Shown piece after piece: positions 8,852 through 18,088 of a stretch of DNA of 64,000 nt. The DNA is from Solimonas flava DSM 18980 (GTDB lineage Bacteria; Pseudomonadota; Gammaproteobacteria; Nevskiales; Nevskiaceae): NCBI RefSeq assembly GCF_000426685.1, contig NZ_AUFV01000002.1, positions 62,001-126,000 of the forward strand, in the 5' to 3' direction. The notes under the pieces were generated by a model. The model made no database searches. It worked only from the letters and a program-made list of their open reading frames with translations, and was not told where the DNA came from. The translations under genes were made by a program, and so were the position numbers. Positions within the stretch are counted from its first letter, which is position 1. Each line of letters starts with the position of its first letter.

Positions 8852-8953
8852 CCGTCATCGCGAGGCCGCGCAGCGGCCGCGGCGACCCAGAGACGCCGCT
8901 TGCTCAGGGCGCTGCTGGATGGCTTCGTCGCCTGCGGCTCCTCGCCATGACGG
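8852..8953. repeat. Dispersed palindromic repeat, copy 1
   Basis: About 102 bases beginning CCGTCATCGCGAGGC and ending with its inverted counterpart CGCCATGACGG. The inner part contains a short palindrome (GCGCAGCGGCCGC), CCAGAGACGCC and GGATGGCTTCGTCGCC. A second copy with the same ends, the same inner blocks and the same length is at 63532-63633. This is the layout of the widespread intergenic repeats of proteobacteria that begin CGTCATTGCGAGG, and here each copy sits just after a stop codon. It may form a long hairpin and act as a terminator for the gene at 6585. Confidence 0.75.
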
Positions 8954-8975
8954 AATGGGGATGCGGATTCAACCG

Positions 8976-9054
8976 ACCGACGCAACGGATTGTCGATATC
9001 GCTCAGTTGGCATTTCGTAGTTCAAAGCCTTCCGTGGACGTTCGTTGCGTCGGT
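8976..9054. repeat. 12-bp perfect inverted repeat flanking 55 bases
   Basis: ACCGACGCAACG at 8976-8987 is matched exactly by its reverse complement at 9043-9054. The 55 bases between are less GC-rich than the surroundings. The rest of the 350-base gap between 8835 and 9184 holds the dispersed repeat and no plausible gene; the frame open from 8947 is an out-of-phase shadow of the HDOD gene. The inverted repeat may be the ends of a tiny mobile element, a regulatory hairpin or an operator pair upstream of the HDOD gene. Confidence 0.45.
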
Positions 9055-9184
9055 GCGCCACGGCGTTCAGCTTGGCCTGGCGATGGCGGAGTGATGCAGG
9101 CCGTGCCGGGCGCAGAGGAGAAGGAGGGGGCTCAAGTTCTGCGCCGCGCGGCCGCTAGCGGAGAGGCAATCCCGGTACTGACGC

Positions 9185-10021
9185 ATGGCCCTGCAAGAAC
9201 GCTTCCACCGCATCGTCGTCGACGCCCTGACCCGCGACCGGCTCGTGCTGCCGACCTTGCCGGAGATCGTCCTGCACGTGCGCCAGCTGGTGCAGCGCGA
9301 GGACGTCTCGGCGGCGACGCTGGCCGCCGAGCTGCAGAAGGACCCGGCCCTGGCGGTGCGCCTGATCCGCGTCGCCAACAGCGCTGCACAGCGCGGCGGC
9401 CACCGCGTCGACAACGTCCGCCAGGCGGTGACGCGGCTCGGCTTCGACTACACCCGCCTGCTGGTGTCCGGTCTGGCGATCGAGCAGATGTTCGCGCGCG
9501 GCGCGCCGTGGCTGGAGGCGCGTCTGCGCCGGACCTGGCGGCAGAGCGTCGACGTCGCCGCCGCCGCCCAGGTGCTCGCCGCGCACTGCACGCTGCTGAA
9601 TCCGGAAATGGCGATGCTCGCCGGCCTGGTGCACGACATCGGCACGCTGCCGATCCTGCGTCTCGCCGAGATGAACCAGGCTTCGATCGACAACGAGCGC
9701 GAGCTCGACGAAGTGCTCGATGTGCTGTCGCCGCGCATCGGCCGGCTGGTGCTGCAAGCCTGGCACTTTCCACCCGAACTGATCGACGTGCCCGAGCGCT
9801 GGCGCGACTTCCGCGACGACCACGATGGCGCGCCGACGCTCGCCGACGTGGTCCGCGTCGCCCTGCTGCAGAGCGCCGCCGGCCGCGAGAAACCCTACGC
9901 GCTGATCGACCGCGCCGGCGTGCCGGCCTACCGCAAGCTCGACGTCAGTCCGGACGTCGACGTGATGAAGATGGACGGCTACGTGTCGCTGTTCGACGGC
10001 GGGCAGTCGGCGGCGGCGTGA
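9185..10021 (+). CDS. HDOD domain protein
   Basis: A 278-residue cytoplasmic protein. The N-terminal two thirds match the HDOD domain, an HD-related helical domain that usually lacks full metal-dependent phosphohydrolase activity and acts in signalling. An HD doublet is visible in LAGLVHDIGTLPIL (about residue 151-152), and LPTLPEIVLHVRQLV at the start is characteristic. HDOD proteins often affect motility, biofilm or chemotaxis output. No partner kinase or GGDEF domain is adjacent. The upstream region carries repeats and no clear promoter was recognised. Confidence 0.8.
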   Translation: MALQERFHRIVVDALTRDRLVLPTLPEIVLHVRQLVQREDVSAATLAAELQKDPALAVRLIRVANSAAQRGGHRVDNVRQAVTRLGFDYTRLLVSGLAIEQMFARGAPWLEARLRRTWRQSVDVAAAAQVLAAHCTLLNPEMAMLAGLVHDIGTLPILRLAEMNQASIDNERELDEVLDVLSPRIGRLVLQAWHFPPELIDVPERWRDFRDDHDGAPTLADVVRVALLQSAAGREKPYALIDRAGVPAYRKLDVSPDVDVMKMDGYVSLFDGGQSAAA

Positions 10022-10072
10022 GATTGTGGAAGTCTATGCGCTTTATCTGTTCGCAGGGATGCCTGACAGTGG

Positions 10073-10462
10073 CTACTCGCGCTTGGGTAAAGAGCATTTA
10101 CATATGGATTCAGTAAAGTCCATGGAGCCCTTGTCCAAATACTTGGATGGAGCGCTTCTTTGCCATTCCCGCGCGGAGCCTTTCACTGCAGCAGTCACCT
10201 CCCGGTTCAGTTCCGGGTGATTGAGCCAGGTATCGGTCTCGATGATCAGATAGGTGATCTGCGTCTGCATCATCGCATCGACAAGATCAAGCGTTTCTCC
10301 TCCTTCCGCGATTCCGCTCCGAATTCGATTGAGCATCATCAGGTCGACGGCGGTTTTCTGAATCAGCAGCTTCCTGTAATCGCCGTCGAAGTAACGCGCA
10401 TCTTCCGCGAAGGAAGCGCAAGAGTTTATGAGCAGAAAAACAGACAGTAGCGTGCGGCTCAT
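10073..10462 (-). CDS. Secreted hypothetical protein in accessory island
   Basis: A 129-residue protein with a clear signal peptide (cleavage near SFA/E, residue 19). The mature part is helical and charged, with two late cysteines in CKC. AAAGGA just upstream of the ATG supports the start. Base composition is visibly lower in GC than in the core genes. It lies immediately downstream of an IS3 transposase fragment and of a broken Rhs tip, so it may be an orphan immunity protein or cargo left by Rhs rearrangement; that is inference only. I do not recognise the family. Confidence 0.55.
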   Translation of the reverse strand: MSRTLLSVFLLINSCASFAEDARYFDGDYRKLLIQKTAVDLMMLNRIRSGIAEGGETLDLVDAMMQTQITYLIIETDTWLNHPELNREVTAAVKGSAREWQRSAPSKYLDKGSMDFTESICKCSLPKRE

Positions 10463-10471
10463 ATATCCTTT

Positions 10472-10558
10472 CTATAGGGTAATAGTGGCGGCGTCCGCTT
10501 CCTTCAAAAAACCGATGATCTGCTCTTCGCTGAACCGCTTCTTCACGTCCAATCTCAT
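10472..10558 (-). pseudogene. IS3-family OrfA transposase fragment
   Basis: On the minus strand this reads MRLDVKKRFSEEQIIGFLKE and then ADAA before diverging to a stop. KKRFSEEQIIGFLKEA is the well-known N-terminus of OrfA transposases of IS3-family elements. Only about 25 codons remain; the helix-turn-helix continuation, OrfB and terminal inverted repeats are absent. The stop lies just upstream of the ribosome-binding site of the secreted hypothetical gene. Nothing else recognisable is present between 10559 and 10757. Confidence 0.7.
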
Positions 10559-10757
10559 TGATGAAAGGGATTGGATTCCAAACCGATCCGCTACTCAGCT
10601 ACGGGGGACGTCGGCGGCAGTATCGCAACAGAAGCGACAATGAAGCACGCGAGGCCGCTCATGGCACGCATAAAGTTCTCCAGCGATTGGCCGCGAAAAG
10701 CGGCACGAAGTTACTGAATAGATATATCGCCGCTATGTCGCGATAAGTTCGTGCACT

Positions 10758-11092
10758 TCACACTCGCTCCCCGATACGAACGTCGGAAGCGCGAGCCTTG
10801 ATCTGGACAAACTGAGAGCTGAGAGAGCGGAAATCGGTCTTCGTCGCGCCCGCTTCCGTGCAGACCAGATCGCCGGCTTGGTCGTAGAGGGCGTATTCGG
10901 TGTTACTGCCCCTGACGGTCTTGATCCGCTCGCCGTTGCCGTCGTAGCCGTAGCTGGCAATGCCGGTGATGCTGCTGATCTGGCCCTTGGCGTTGAGCGT
11001 GAAGTTTTTCGTCCCGTCGTCGGTAATCTCGCCCTTGGCATGGTAGCTATAGCTAGCGTATAGGCGGATTTGTACCTGCTCTACTTGTTGGG
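10758..11092 (-). pseudogene. Displaced Rhs core fragment
   Basis: The minus strand encodes SYSYHAKGEITDDGTKNF, then an ITGIASYGYDGNG stretch, then TKTD. These align nearly residue for residue with the intact Rhs protein (same YD-repeat block encoded near 12230-12440). After TKTD the sequence diverges, continues for about 20 residues and stops at 10758. The fragment has no start and begins directly after the immunity-gene stop at 11093. This is the relic expected when a new toxin tip recombines into an Rhs gene and pushes the older 3' end downstream. Confidence 0.8.
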
Positions 11093-11317
11093 CTATTCAA
11101 TTTCCATATTACCGTGGCCTGCATGCGTTCCCAGTGAAAATTCGACATCAGCTACTCCTTCATTCTTAGAAAAATCGTCCGTTCTCCAATGAAAATGTTG
11201 AAGACGGCCATCTTTCAGATCGGAGAGTTTTTTTATCATTCTCTCTATATCGGAGGCAGTAAGTTCAACGGCCAGCCCAATCCAACCGCTGTTAAATTTT
11301 TCATGTCTAACAATCAT
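11093..11317 (-). CDS. Candidate immunity protein for the Rhs toxin
   Basis: A 74-residue acidic cytoplasmic protein, starting about 10 bases after the Rhs stop on the same strand. It is predicted alpha+beta, with LQHFHW in the centre. Base composition is AT-rich like the Rhs tip and unlike the core genome. Small acidic proteins directly 3' of an Rhs tip are almost always the cognate immunity protein, which binds and blocks the toxin. I could not assign it to a named immunity family; the call rests on position, size and composition. Confidence 0.65.
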   Translation of the reverse strand: MIVRHEKFNSGWIGLAVELTASDIERMIKKLSDLKDGRLQHFHWRTDDFSKNEGVADVEFSLGTHAGHGNMEIE

Positions 11318-11327
11318 TAATTAATCC

Positions 11328-14300
11328 TTATTGCGACCCTAATTCTTTAGATAATTTCATTGAATCGAGGCGGCCGCCAACTTCAAAGAAGCCTTCAAAG
11401 CCCTTGGATCCATTGTTGCTGGTGGCTTCCATTTTTGGTCCGCCGCCAGCGTTCCCGCCGCTCTCTGGCGCACTTCCATCTGGCTCAATGTGTTTCTTTC
11501 CTCTGGTTTCGTCGTCCGTATCATGCCAGTGCGGCCCTCGCTCCTTGCCACCTTCCCGCCCTTCACGGTCCCACCGCCTGCGGATTTTCCCATCCCCGTC
11601 CTTCCATTGCCGATGTTTACCACCAGTCTTTTGGCCTGCGTCGGTCTCTGTCCATCCGTCTGGTGGAGTCCAATCGTCGGGATTGCCAGGATAATCAGGT
11701 TTATTATTATTCGGCGCTGTAGGGATACTTGGCGAATTTTCCTTAGTGCCCTCGTTCATAACCCAGGCAGTAATTCCGGTTCCGATTATTAATGCACCCT
11801 CTACGATACTCGGCAAAAATGGGACAATCGCAACCACGAACTTTCCGTTGGGATCAGCATACCGATACGGATTGGCATTTCCGTATAAGTATCGACTGAA
11901 TGAAAACGCACTGGCCTCGGTGAATCCGACCGGATCGTCCGACAGGAACCGCCCCACTGCCGGATCGTAGAACCGCGCCTGCATATACGTGAGGCCTGAT
12001 TCGGCGTCGAAAGCGTGGCCGGTGTAGCCGATTTTTTCGCCGACGCCGTTGAGCTTCTGCCCGTACGGGTCGTAATGCTCCTCCCACACGATATCGCCGC
12101 TTGCGCTGGTCGCCTTTCTGGGCGAGCCGAGCAAGTCCGGATGCAGGTACGTCGCTGTCGTCGTGCTGCCGTTGAGCTTCAGTTCGGCGATGACGGAATT
12201 GCCTAAGCGCAGATAGTCGGTCTTCGTCGTGCCTTGCTCGCTGTAAACCAACCCTCCGGAGAGGTCGTACAGGACGTATTCGACTGCGCCGCTCTTGGAA
12301 GTCTTGATCCGCTTGCCGTTGCCGTCGTAGCCGTAGCTGGCGATGCCGGTGATGCTCGTGATCTGGCCATCGGCGTTGAGCGTGAAGCTCTTGGTGCCGT
12401 CGCCTGTGACCTCGCCCTTGGCGTTGTAGCTGTAGCTGCGGCTTTGCGATCCGCTGACGCTGCTCAGGCGGTTGTTCGAGGCGTTGTAGCTGTATGTCAG
12501 CGCATTCGGGCCCGTTCTCGCTTGAATGTTGTTCAGCGGATCGTAGACGTAGCCATACGTGCCCCACAGGCCTGTCGCGGATTTTAGGCGGTGCAGGTTG
12601 TCATAGGCCAGCGTGGTGTTGTCGGCTTCATCGTCGTCATCGATGCTCAGCAGATCGCCGCCGTCGCTGTAGCTGTACTGGTAGCGCTGCACGACGGTTC
12701 CGCCATCCAGCGTGGTCTGGACCTGGGGCCACTGGCGGTTGTTGAGCGTTTGCAGGTAAGTCAGGCCGTTGCCGAGGGTGTAGTTCTTCGGCAGGCCGTT
12801 GGCGTAGTACTGAACGCCGGTCGCCCAGGTGCCAACCTGTGTTGGCCTCCCCCACGCGTCCGGAGCGTAAGCGATGGTCCGGGCCGGCGTTGTCAGGCTC
12901 TGGACATGAGCGAGGCTGTCGTACGTCGGGTTCAGGACGAAGGTCTTGCCATCGATGACCGCCTGCTCGGTCTCGATGAGGCCGCGCTTGTTGTAGCCAT
13001 ATGTCCACGTCGCCGTCGGGTTCGTGACGCTGGTGGGATTGCCGGCCGCGTCGTAGCCGAAGCTCACGTCGTCCGCAGTGCCTGGCTCGTCGTCCAGCGT
13101 CTTGCGACCGCGCGTGTCGTAGCCGAAGAGCGTGGCGCCCGCAGGCTGCGCCGTCACGCAACCCGTGCCGCTTTGCCCTTTGAGCTGCCATTTCAGCTGG
13201 CTCGCCGCGTCGTACCCCAGGATCACGCTGCCGGTTTCCGGCTCGGTCTTGCGGCAGAGGCGCTGATAGGCGTCGTAGGTCCACGTTTGCGTGGCACTGA
13301 CGTTGCCGCCGCTCCATATGCCGGATTGCGTCACGCCGATGATCTTGCCGTAGAGATCGCGCTCAATGACGGTGAGCTGGTTCTCCGGCGCTTCAATGCG
13401 AATCGGACGGCCGTAGGCGGGGCTGTCGAAGACCTGGTGGCCTACGGTCGTGATCTTGCCGTCCGCATCGGTCGTCTGCACCTTGGCCCCCGTCAGATAC
13501 GCCGTCTGGCTCAGGGTGACACCGTCCGTCGTCTGTCGCAGGGTCAGGCGTCCGAGTGCGTCGTAGATGCTGTTGGTGCCGGACGTTGCGGTGTAGGTGT
13601 CGGACGGATAGGAATCGAATAGGTGATGGCTTTCATGGTCGTAGGCCGTTCTCTTGTAGACCACCTTGCCCGTCGTCGTGTCCTTCTCTTCGACGAGGAC
13701 GGGACGCCAGCGAGCGTCGTAGTAGGTGCTGGCCTGCGAGCGGCCCGTCGTCGTGCGCGCACGCCAGGTTCCGACCGGCATGCCGAGTTCGGATGCCGCA
13801 AGGACGGTATATGTCGTGATGGTCGGCGCCCAGGCAACGGTATCGCTGCTCGGATAATCGGTACGCAGCAGCAAGCCCATGCTGTCGTATTGGTAGCTCG
13901 TCGTCGCTCCGTTCTCGTTGGTCAGGCTCGTGACTTCGCCGAAGTCTGAAACGACAGCGATCCTCGTACTGTTATCGGCAAAGGTGACGAGACGCGGGAT
14001 GTCGAACCGGTAGTTGCTGAGTGTCGTCGTGCGGTTCAGCCCATCCTTGAACGTGGAAAGCCGTCCCTGCGCATCCCAGGTGTAGCTCATGACCTTCAGG
14101 CCGAAGGCATAGCGGTCCTGAGGCAGGCCGTTGGCGTTGTAGGTCGTCGAATAGACCGTCTGTCCCAGTGTCTGATTGACCTTCCGTTTGACTTGGCCCA
14201 GTACCCATTTCGCCTGGTTGTAGGCGTCGTCATTGGCGAGCGTGACCTGCTCCTGGATCGGCGTCTGGCCGGGGATGCTGTTGAAGCGCTTGGTCTGCAC

Positions 14301-16142
14301 GGCGTTGCCGTAGCGGTCGAACGCCAGTGCTTGCCACGTGTACGTGTCGCCGTCTTGTTGGACGGCGCGTTGATTCAGCGGCGCGAGCTTAGTGAGCAGA
14401 TCGGTATTGAGGGTTGTCGTGAACAACGTGCCGATCTGCGCAGGGTAGGGGCCCGCGCTCGGACTGTTGTATAGCTGATTCGCGCTCCGCACCGTCGTTG
14501 CGTTAGCGGCCGAGACGGCAGAGCTGAGAAGCTGTCCCTCTGTGATGCCCCAGCGGTTGCTGAAGGTGTAGGTGGTCGAGCTGGAATCGGGTTCGGTGAC
14601 TTTCGTCCAGATCTCCGTCGGGCACGTTGTTGTCGAGCAATCCACCGCAAAACTCGCGTTGGGCGCGGAGTACTGATAAGTCCAGGTTTGCGCGGGTAGC
14701 GATGGACCCGCCAGAGAACGCGAAAGCAGTGTCGGTGTTCTGGAAGCGGCAGGAGAGAGTGCCCACGACCCCCCTGCTGCCGGCATCACGCTGACGCAAC
14801 GCAACGGTACGTACGATTTGCCGTGTGTCTGGGATGAAATCTGGAACGTGCCGACGACCCCAGATGGATGCGTGATAGTGACGGTGCCGCTACCAAAGTA
14901 GCTGTCTCCCGCGTCTTTGCATGCCGGGAAAGGAAGGTCGTTGCGATCTCCGGGAGAAGACGAAGCGACCGTTTCAAGATTGAAGATCCACAGGCGCGAG
15001 TCCGGCTGGGTCAAGGAACTTAGCCGTACCGGGGCGGCACTCTGGGTGGGATTCTGATACTGGTATGTCCATGCCCGCGGGGCGCCGCTTGAAGGCTGGG
15101 CGGTGATCTTGGCGATAAGGTCAGCATCGGAGCGCCACTCGATGCTGAGTGCGCGTCCGTCGCTGGAGCTAATCGCGGTCAGCTTGGCGCCGTTATAGGA
15201 GTAAGTGACATAGTTTCCGAAGCGGTCTTCGATGCGGCTCGGAAGCATCGAGGCTTCATACTGCGGAAGGCTCCAGGTATAGCCGGGTCTGGAGGCGGTA
15301 GCCGTCATTCGCGCATACCTGATGCTTGGCTTCCCCTTGAACACTAGCCGGTCCATCCAGTATTTCGTTCCGCTGGGATCAACGACCAAGAAGCCCTCGC
15401 CCGGCTGCCCATTGGAAGTGGAAGGCAGGCAAGCGATCATCCAGTGCTGTTTGGTGACGAGCGGAAAGCTGGTCGGAAGACCAGCACCTAGGCCTGTGGG
15501 AGCGAGCGTGTTCGAGGCGGTGCGCTTCAGCAACTGCTGTGCGCCCTGCCCAGGAACAATGAGGTTATAGCCGTTCCACCACCATTCGGTGGAAAACTCT
15601 AATGGCCCCCCACCGTACCAATTCTGTATGTATGCCGAGCTGTCCGGCATGGCCATTTGTGAGCATCGAGCGCCAGGGTTCCACGCGGCGCTTCCCATCG
15701 TGGTCGTGATGCGGGGAAGCTCCAGAACCCAGTCGCCGAATTCGCCATTGCGTTTTCGCCAAATAGTAACGCTTCTATCCAACCATCGCCCAGGCGAGAA
15801 CGAACGCGTAACGGCGACAGCCGGGCCGACGCCGGGTAACGAAACGTCAGTTTGCTCGAATGTAATTCCCCCCGAGTAGAGATCTATCTGCTCGCCGAAG
15901 GGAGTGTCGCTCAATGGCTGGAGCGTTCCTCCGGCCTTCATTCTCTGCTCGTAGAGCGACTCCGGACCAACGCCGTCATCGGATGTTGTGGAGCCTCCAC
16001 CACTGCTTCCGCCGCCGCCGTCCTCAGGGTCGCAGCCGGGGCAGAGGGCCGACACGGAGGGAGCCCATGCGGTAGCTGCCATGAACAGCAAAAGGGACGT
16101 AAGGAGACGGCCCATGGTGCGGGCGGCGAGTGTCTTGAGCAT
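11328..16142 (-). CDS. Rhs repeat polymorphic toxin
   Basis: A 1604-residue protein with an N-terminal signal sequence ending near VSA/LC (about residue 31), a Gly/Ser-rich stretch and a long series of YD repeats, closing with the Rhs core signature: GHAFDAESGLTYMQARFYDP, then GRFLSDDPVGF and a final YADPNGK near residue 1434. The last 170 residues are the variable tip: a hydrophobic helix (AIVPFLPSIVEGALIIGTG), a Pro-rich linker and a basic/His-rich block with GPHWHD that could be catalytic. Rhs cages shield and deliver toxins in bacterial competition. The ATG has AGGGGG upstream. No VgrG, PAAR or other T6SS gene is in the window, so export may use Sec. Tip GC is lower than core GC. Confidence 0.9.
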   Translation of the reverse strand: MLKTLAARTMGRLLTSLLLFMAATAWAPSVSALCPGCDPEDGGGGSSGGGSTTSDDGVGPESLYEQRMKAGGTLQPLSDTPFGEQIDLYSGGITFEQTDVSLPGVGPAVAVTRSFSPGRWLDRSVTIWRKRNGEFGDWVLELPRITTTMGSAAWNPGARCSQMAMPDSSAYIQNWYGGGPLEFSTEWWWNGYNLIVPGQGAQQLLKRTASNTLAPTGLGAGLPTSFPLVTKQHWMIACLPSTSNGQPGEGFLVVDPSGTKYWMDRLVFKGKPSIRYARMTATASRPGYTWSLPQYEASMLPSRIEDRFGNYVTYSYNGAKLTAISSSDGRALSIEWRSDADLIAKITAQPSSGAPRAWTYQYQNPTQSAAPVRLSSLTQPDSRLWIFNLETVASSSPGDRNDLPFPACKDAGDSYFGSGTVTITHPSGVVGTFQISSQTHGKSYVPLRCVSVMPAAGGSWALSPAASRTPTLLSRSLAGPSLPAQTWTYQYSAPNASFAVDCSTTTCPTEIWTKVTEPDSSSTTYTFSNRWGITEGQLLSSAVSAANATTVRSANQLYNSPSAGPYPAQIGTLFTTTLNTDLLTKLAPLNQRAVQQDGDTYTWQALAFDRYGNAVQTKRFNSIPGQTPIQEQVTLANDDAYNQAKWVLGQVKRKVNQTLGQTVYSTTYNANGLPQDRYAFGLKVMSYTWDAQGRLSTFKDGLNRTTTLSNYRFDIPRLVTFADNSTRIAVVSDFGEVTSLTNENGATTSYQYDSMGLLLRTDYPSSDTVAWAPTITTYTVLAASELGMPVGTWRARTTTGRSQASTYYDARWRPVLVEEKDTTTGKVVYKRTAYDHESHHLFDSYPSDTYTATSGTNSIYDALGRLTLRQTTDGVTLSQTAYLTGAKVQTTDADGKITTVGHQVFDSPAYGRPIRIEAPENQLTVIERDLYGKIIGVTQSGIWSGGNVSATQTWTYDAYQRLCRKTEPETGSVILGYDAASQLKWQLKGQSGTGCVTAQPAGATLFGYDTRGRKTLDDEPGTADDVSFGYDAAGNPTSVTNPTATWTYGYNKRGLIETEQAVIDGKTFVLNPTYDSLAHVQSLTTPARTIAYAPDAWGRPTQVGTWATGVQYYANGLPKNYTLGNGLTYLQTLNNRQWPQVQTTLDGGTVVQRYQYSYSDGGDLLSIDDDDEADNTTLAYDNLHRLKSATGLWGTYGYVYDPLNNIQARTGPNALTYSYNASNNRLSSVSGSQSRSYSYNAKGEVTGDGTKSFTLNADGQITSITGIASYGYDGNGKRIKTSKSGAVEYVLYDLSGGLVYSEQGTTKTDYLRLGNSVIAELKLNGSTTTATYLHPDLLGSPRKATSASGDIVWEEHYDPYGQKLNGVGEKIGYTGHAFDAESGLTYMQARFYDPAVGRFLSDDPVGFTEASAFSFSRYLYGNANPYRYADPNGKFVVAIVPFLPSIVEGALIIGTGITAWVMNEGTKENSPSIPTAPNNNKPDYPGNPDDWTPPDGWTETDAGQKTGGKHRQWKDGDGKIRRRWDREGREGGKERGPHWHDTDDETRGKKHIEPDGSAPESGGNAGGGPKMEATSNNGSKGFEGFFEVGGRLDSMKLSKELGSQ

Positions 16143-16250
16143 GATTGAACCCCCTGTTCTCGGGGTTGAATCTACGCCACGGAACTTTGCACTGACTGTA
16201 CAGCTGGCGGTGAGTTTGTGACGCAGTGCTCCTTGGCTTCGCGGTTCACG

Positions 16251-16292
16251 AAAATAAAGACGCCCCGCGGAACCAGGTTCGCGCGAGGCGTC
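16251..16292 (-). terminator. Rho-independent terminator of the M28 peptidase gene
   Basis: On the minus strand a GACGCC...GGCGTC stem, extended by CGCG pairing, is followed by TTTATTTTC. It lies about 20 bases after the stop of the M28 peptidase gene at 16314 and in front of the Rhs promoter region (16143-16250). Confidence 0.8.
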
Positions 16293-16313
16293 ATGTAGAG
16301 CGGCGAGGGCGAT

Positions 16314-18032
16314 CTACGGCGCGGCTTTCAGCTGCGCCTCGCGGATCGCCTTGAACTCCGAGCCGTCCTTCCACGTCGGCCAGATCGTGCCGTTGGCGAC
16401 GGCGTAGCCGGTTTCGAACAGCAGACGCGCGTCGGCGGCGCCGCCGGACAGGTCCCAGTCCGGTTTCACTTCGTCGGACGGCTTGTGATAGTCGTTGGCC
16501 GTGTACTCCGCGCGTTTGGCGGCGCCGTAGCCGTCCGGCTTGCCGATCACCTGTTCGCCCGCCTTCGGATACAGCGCTGGCACGCCGCGCTTGGCGAACT
16601 CGAACTGGTCGGAGCGGTAATAGAAGCCCTTCGGCGTGTCGGTGTCCGGCACCACGACGCGGCCGTGCTTCGCCGCGATCGCCGTGAAGCTGTCCTCGAG
16701 CGTGTTCTGGCCGGTGCCGATGATCTGGATGTCCTTCGTCGGGCCGAGCGTGTTGAGCACGTCCATGTTGAAGTCGGCCAGCGTTCGCGTCAGCGGATAG
16801 AGCGGGTGCGCCGCGTAGTACTGCGCGCCGAGCAGGCCCTGTTCCTCGGCGGTGACGGCGGCGAACAGTACGGAGCGCTTCGGCGCCTGCGGCAACGCCG
16901 CGTAGCCCTTGGCGATCGCCAGCAGGCCGGCGGTGCCGGAGGCGTTGTCGGCGGCGCCGTTGAAGATCGGATCGGGCAGCGAGTCGTCGCGGCCGAGGTG
17001 ATCCCAGTGCGCGGTGTAGACGATGTATTCGTTCTTCAGCTGCGGATCGTTGCCGGGCAGCACGGCGACGACATTGTGCGACTGCACTTCACGCACCTTG
17101 TTGCGGATCGTGAAGCCGGCCTTGGCCTTCAGCGCGACCGGCTTGAAGTCGCGCGACAGTGCCGCCTTTTTCAGCGTGTCGAAATCGTAGCCGGCGGCGC
17201 TGAAGAGCTCATGCGCCTTGTCGAGCGTGATCCACGACTGCACCGGCACGCGGCTCATGTTCTTGTCGGCGGCGGCGAGGCTGAACTGCTCGCCGCCCCA
17301 GCTGTGCTCGACCACTTCCCACGGATACGCGGCCGGAATCGTCTCGTGGACGATGATCGCCGCCGCCGCGCCGAGCGTGGAGGCGATCTCGTACTTGTAG
17401 GTCCAGCGCCCGTAGTACGTCATCGCCGGGCCCTTGAAGTAGCGGGCATCGAGCTTGGACGGATCGTTCGGGTCCGGCACCGCCGGATCGTTGATCAGCA
17501 TGACGAGGGTCTTGCCATGCACGTCGAGGCCTTTGTAGTCGTCCCAGCCGTACTCCGGCGCCTGCACGCCGTAGCCGACGAACACGATATCGGAGTCCTT
17601 CACCTTCACTTCTGGGACGAAGCGCTGCGTGGCGGCGACGAAGTCGTGCTTGGGTTCGAGTTTGATCGACTTGCCGCCGACCTTCAGCTGCATCGTCGGC
17701 GTGCCGCTGATGCCGACCATCGGCACGTTTTGCACATAGCTGCCATCCGGATTGCCCGGCGCGAGGCCCAGCGTCTTGAACTGCGCCGTGAGGTAGGCGA
17801 CGGTCTTGTCCTCGCCGACGGTGCCCGGCAGGCGGCCCTCGAACGCGTCCGAGGCCAGCACCTTGATGTGGTCGAGGATCAGATCGCCGGTGATCGCCTG
17901 GCCGGCCTGTGCGACCGGGTCGATCGGCGCGGGCGCCGGTGCCGCTGCCGGCGCAGGCGCGACCCCGGATGGCGGCGTCGCGCAGGCCGCGAGCGCGGCG
18001 GCGGCGATGCCGATCAGCAGTTGTTTCATCAT
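16314..18032 (-). CDS. M28 family zinc peptidase with PA domain, lipoprotein
   Basis: A 572-residue lipoprotein (lipobox LAAC at about residue 17) followed by an Ala/Pro linker, a protease-associated domain inserted in an M28 aminopeptidase fold, and zinc ligands visible as AHWDHLG (His), GAADNASG (Asp), AEEQGLLG (Glu) and NMDVLN (Asp); the final His is in [10 protein letters not shown]28 enzymes release N-terminal residues from peptides at the cell surface. The start ATGATG at 18032 follows ACGGAGC with 7-base spacing. The gene lies 57 bases downstream of an S9 peptidase on the same strand and is probably co-transcribed with it, forming a peptide-degrading pair. Confidence 0.88.
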   Translation of the reverse strand: MMKQLLIGIAAAALAACATPPSGVAPAPAAAPAPAPIDPVAQAGQAITGDLILDHIKVLASDAFEGRLPGTVGEDKTVAYLTAQFKTLGLAPGNPDGSYVQNVPMVGISGTPTMQLKVGGKSIKLEPKHDFVAATQRFVPEVKVKDSDIVFVGYGVQAPEYGWDDYKGLDVHGKTLVMLINDPAVPDPNDPSKLDARYFKGPAMTYYGRWTYKYEIASTLGAAAAIIVHETIPAAYPWEVVEHSWGGEQFSLAAADKNMSRVPVQSWITLDKAHELFSAAGYDFDTLKKAALSRDFKPVALKAKAGFTIRNKVREVQSHNVVAVLPGNDPQLKNEYIVYTAHWDHLGRDDSLPDPIFNGAADNASGTAGLLAIAKGYAALPQAPKRSVLFAAVTAEEQGLLGAQYYAAHPLYPLTRTLADFNMDVLNTLGPTKDIQIIGTGQNTLEDSFTAIAAKHGRVVVPDTDTPKGFYYRSDQFEFAKRGVPALYPKAGEQVIGKPDGYGAAKRAEYTANDYHKPSDEVKPDWDLSGGAADARLLFETGYAVANGTIWPTWKDGSEFKAIREAQLKAAP

Positions 18033-18088
18033 CGTTTTGCTCCGTGGATTCAAGCCGGGAACGTCGAAGCGGGATCGCGCGCGGCGGC

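Noticed and set aside
8947-10116. 389-codon plus frame overlapping the HDOD gene
   Set aside because: It is Arg/Ala-rich out-of-phase translation; the HDOD frame has a conserved domain.
10558-10746. 62-codon plus-strand frame beside the transposase fragment
   Set aside because: No ribosome site, no recognisable domain, and it lies in rearranged debris.
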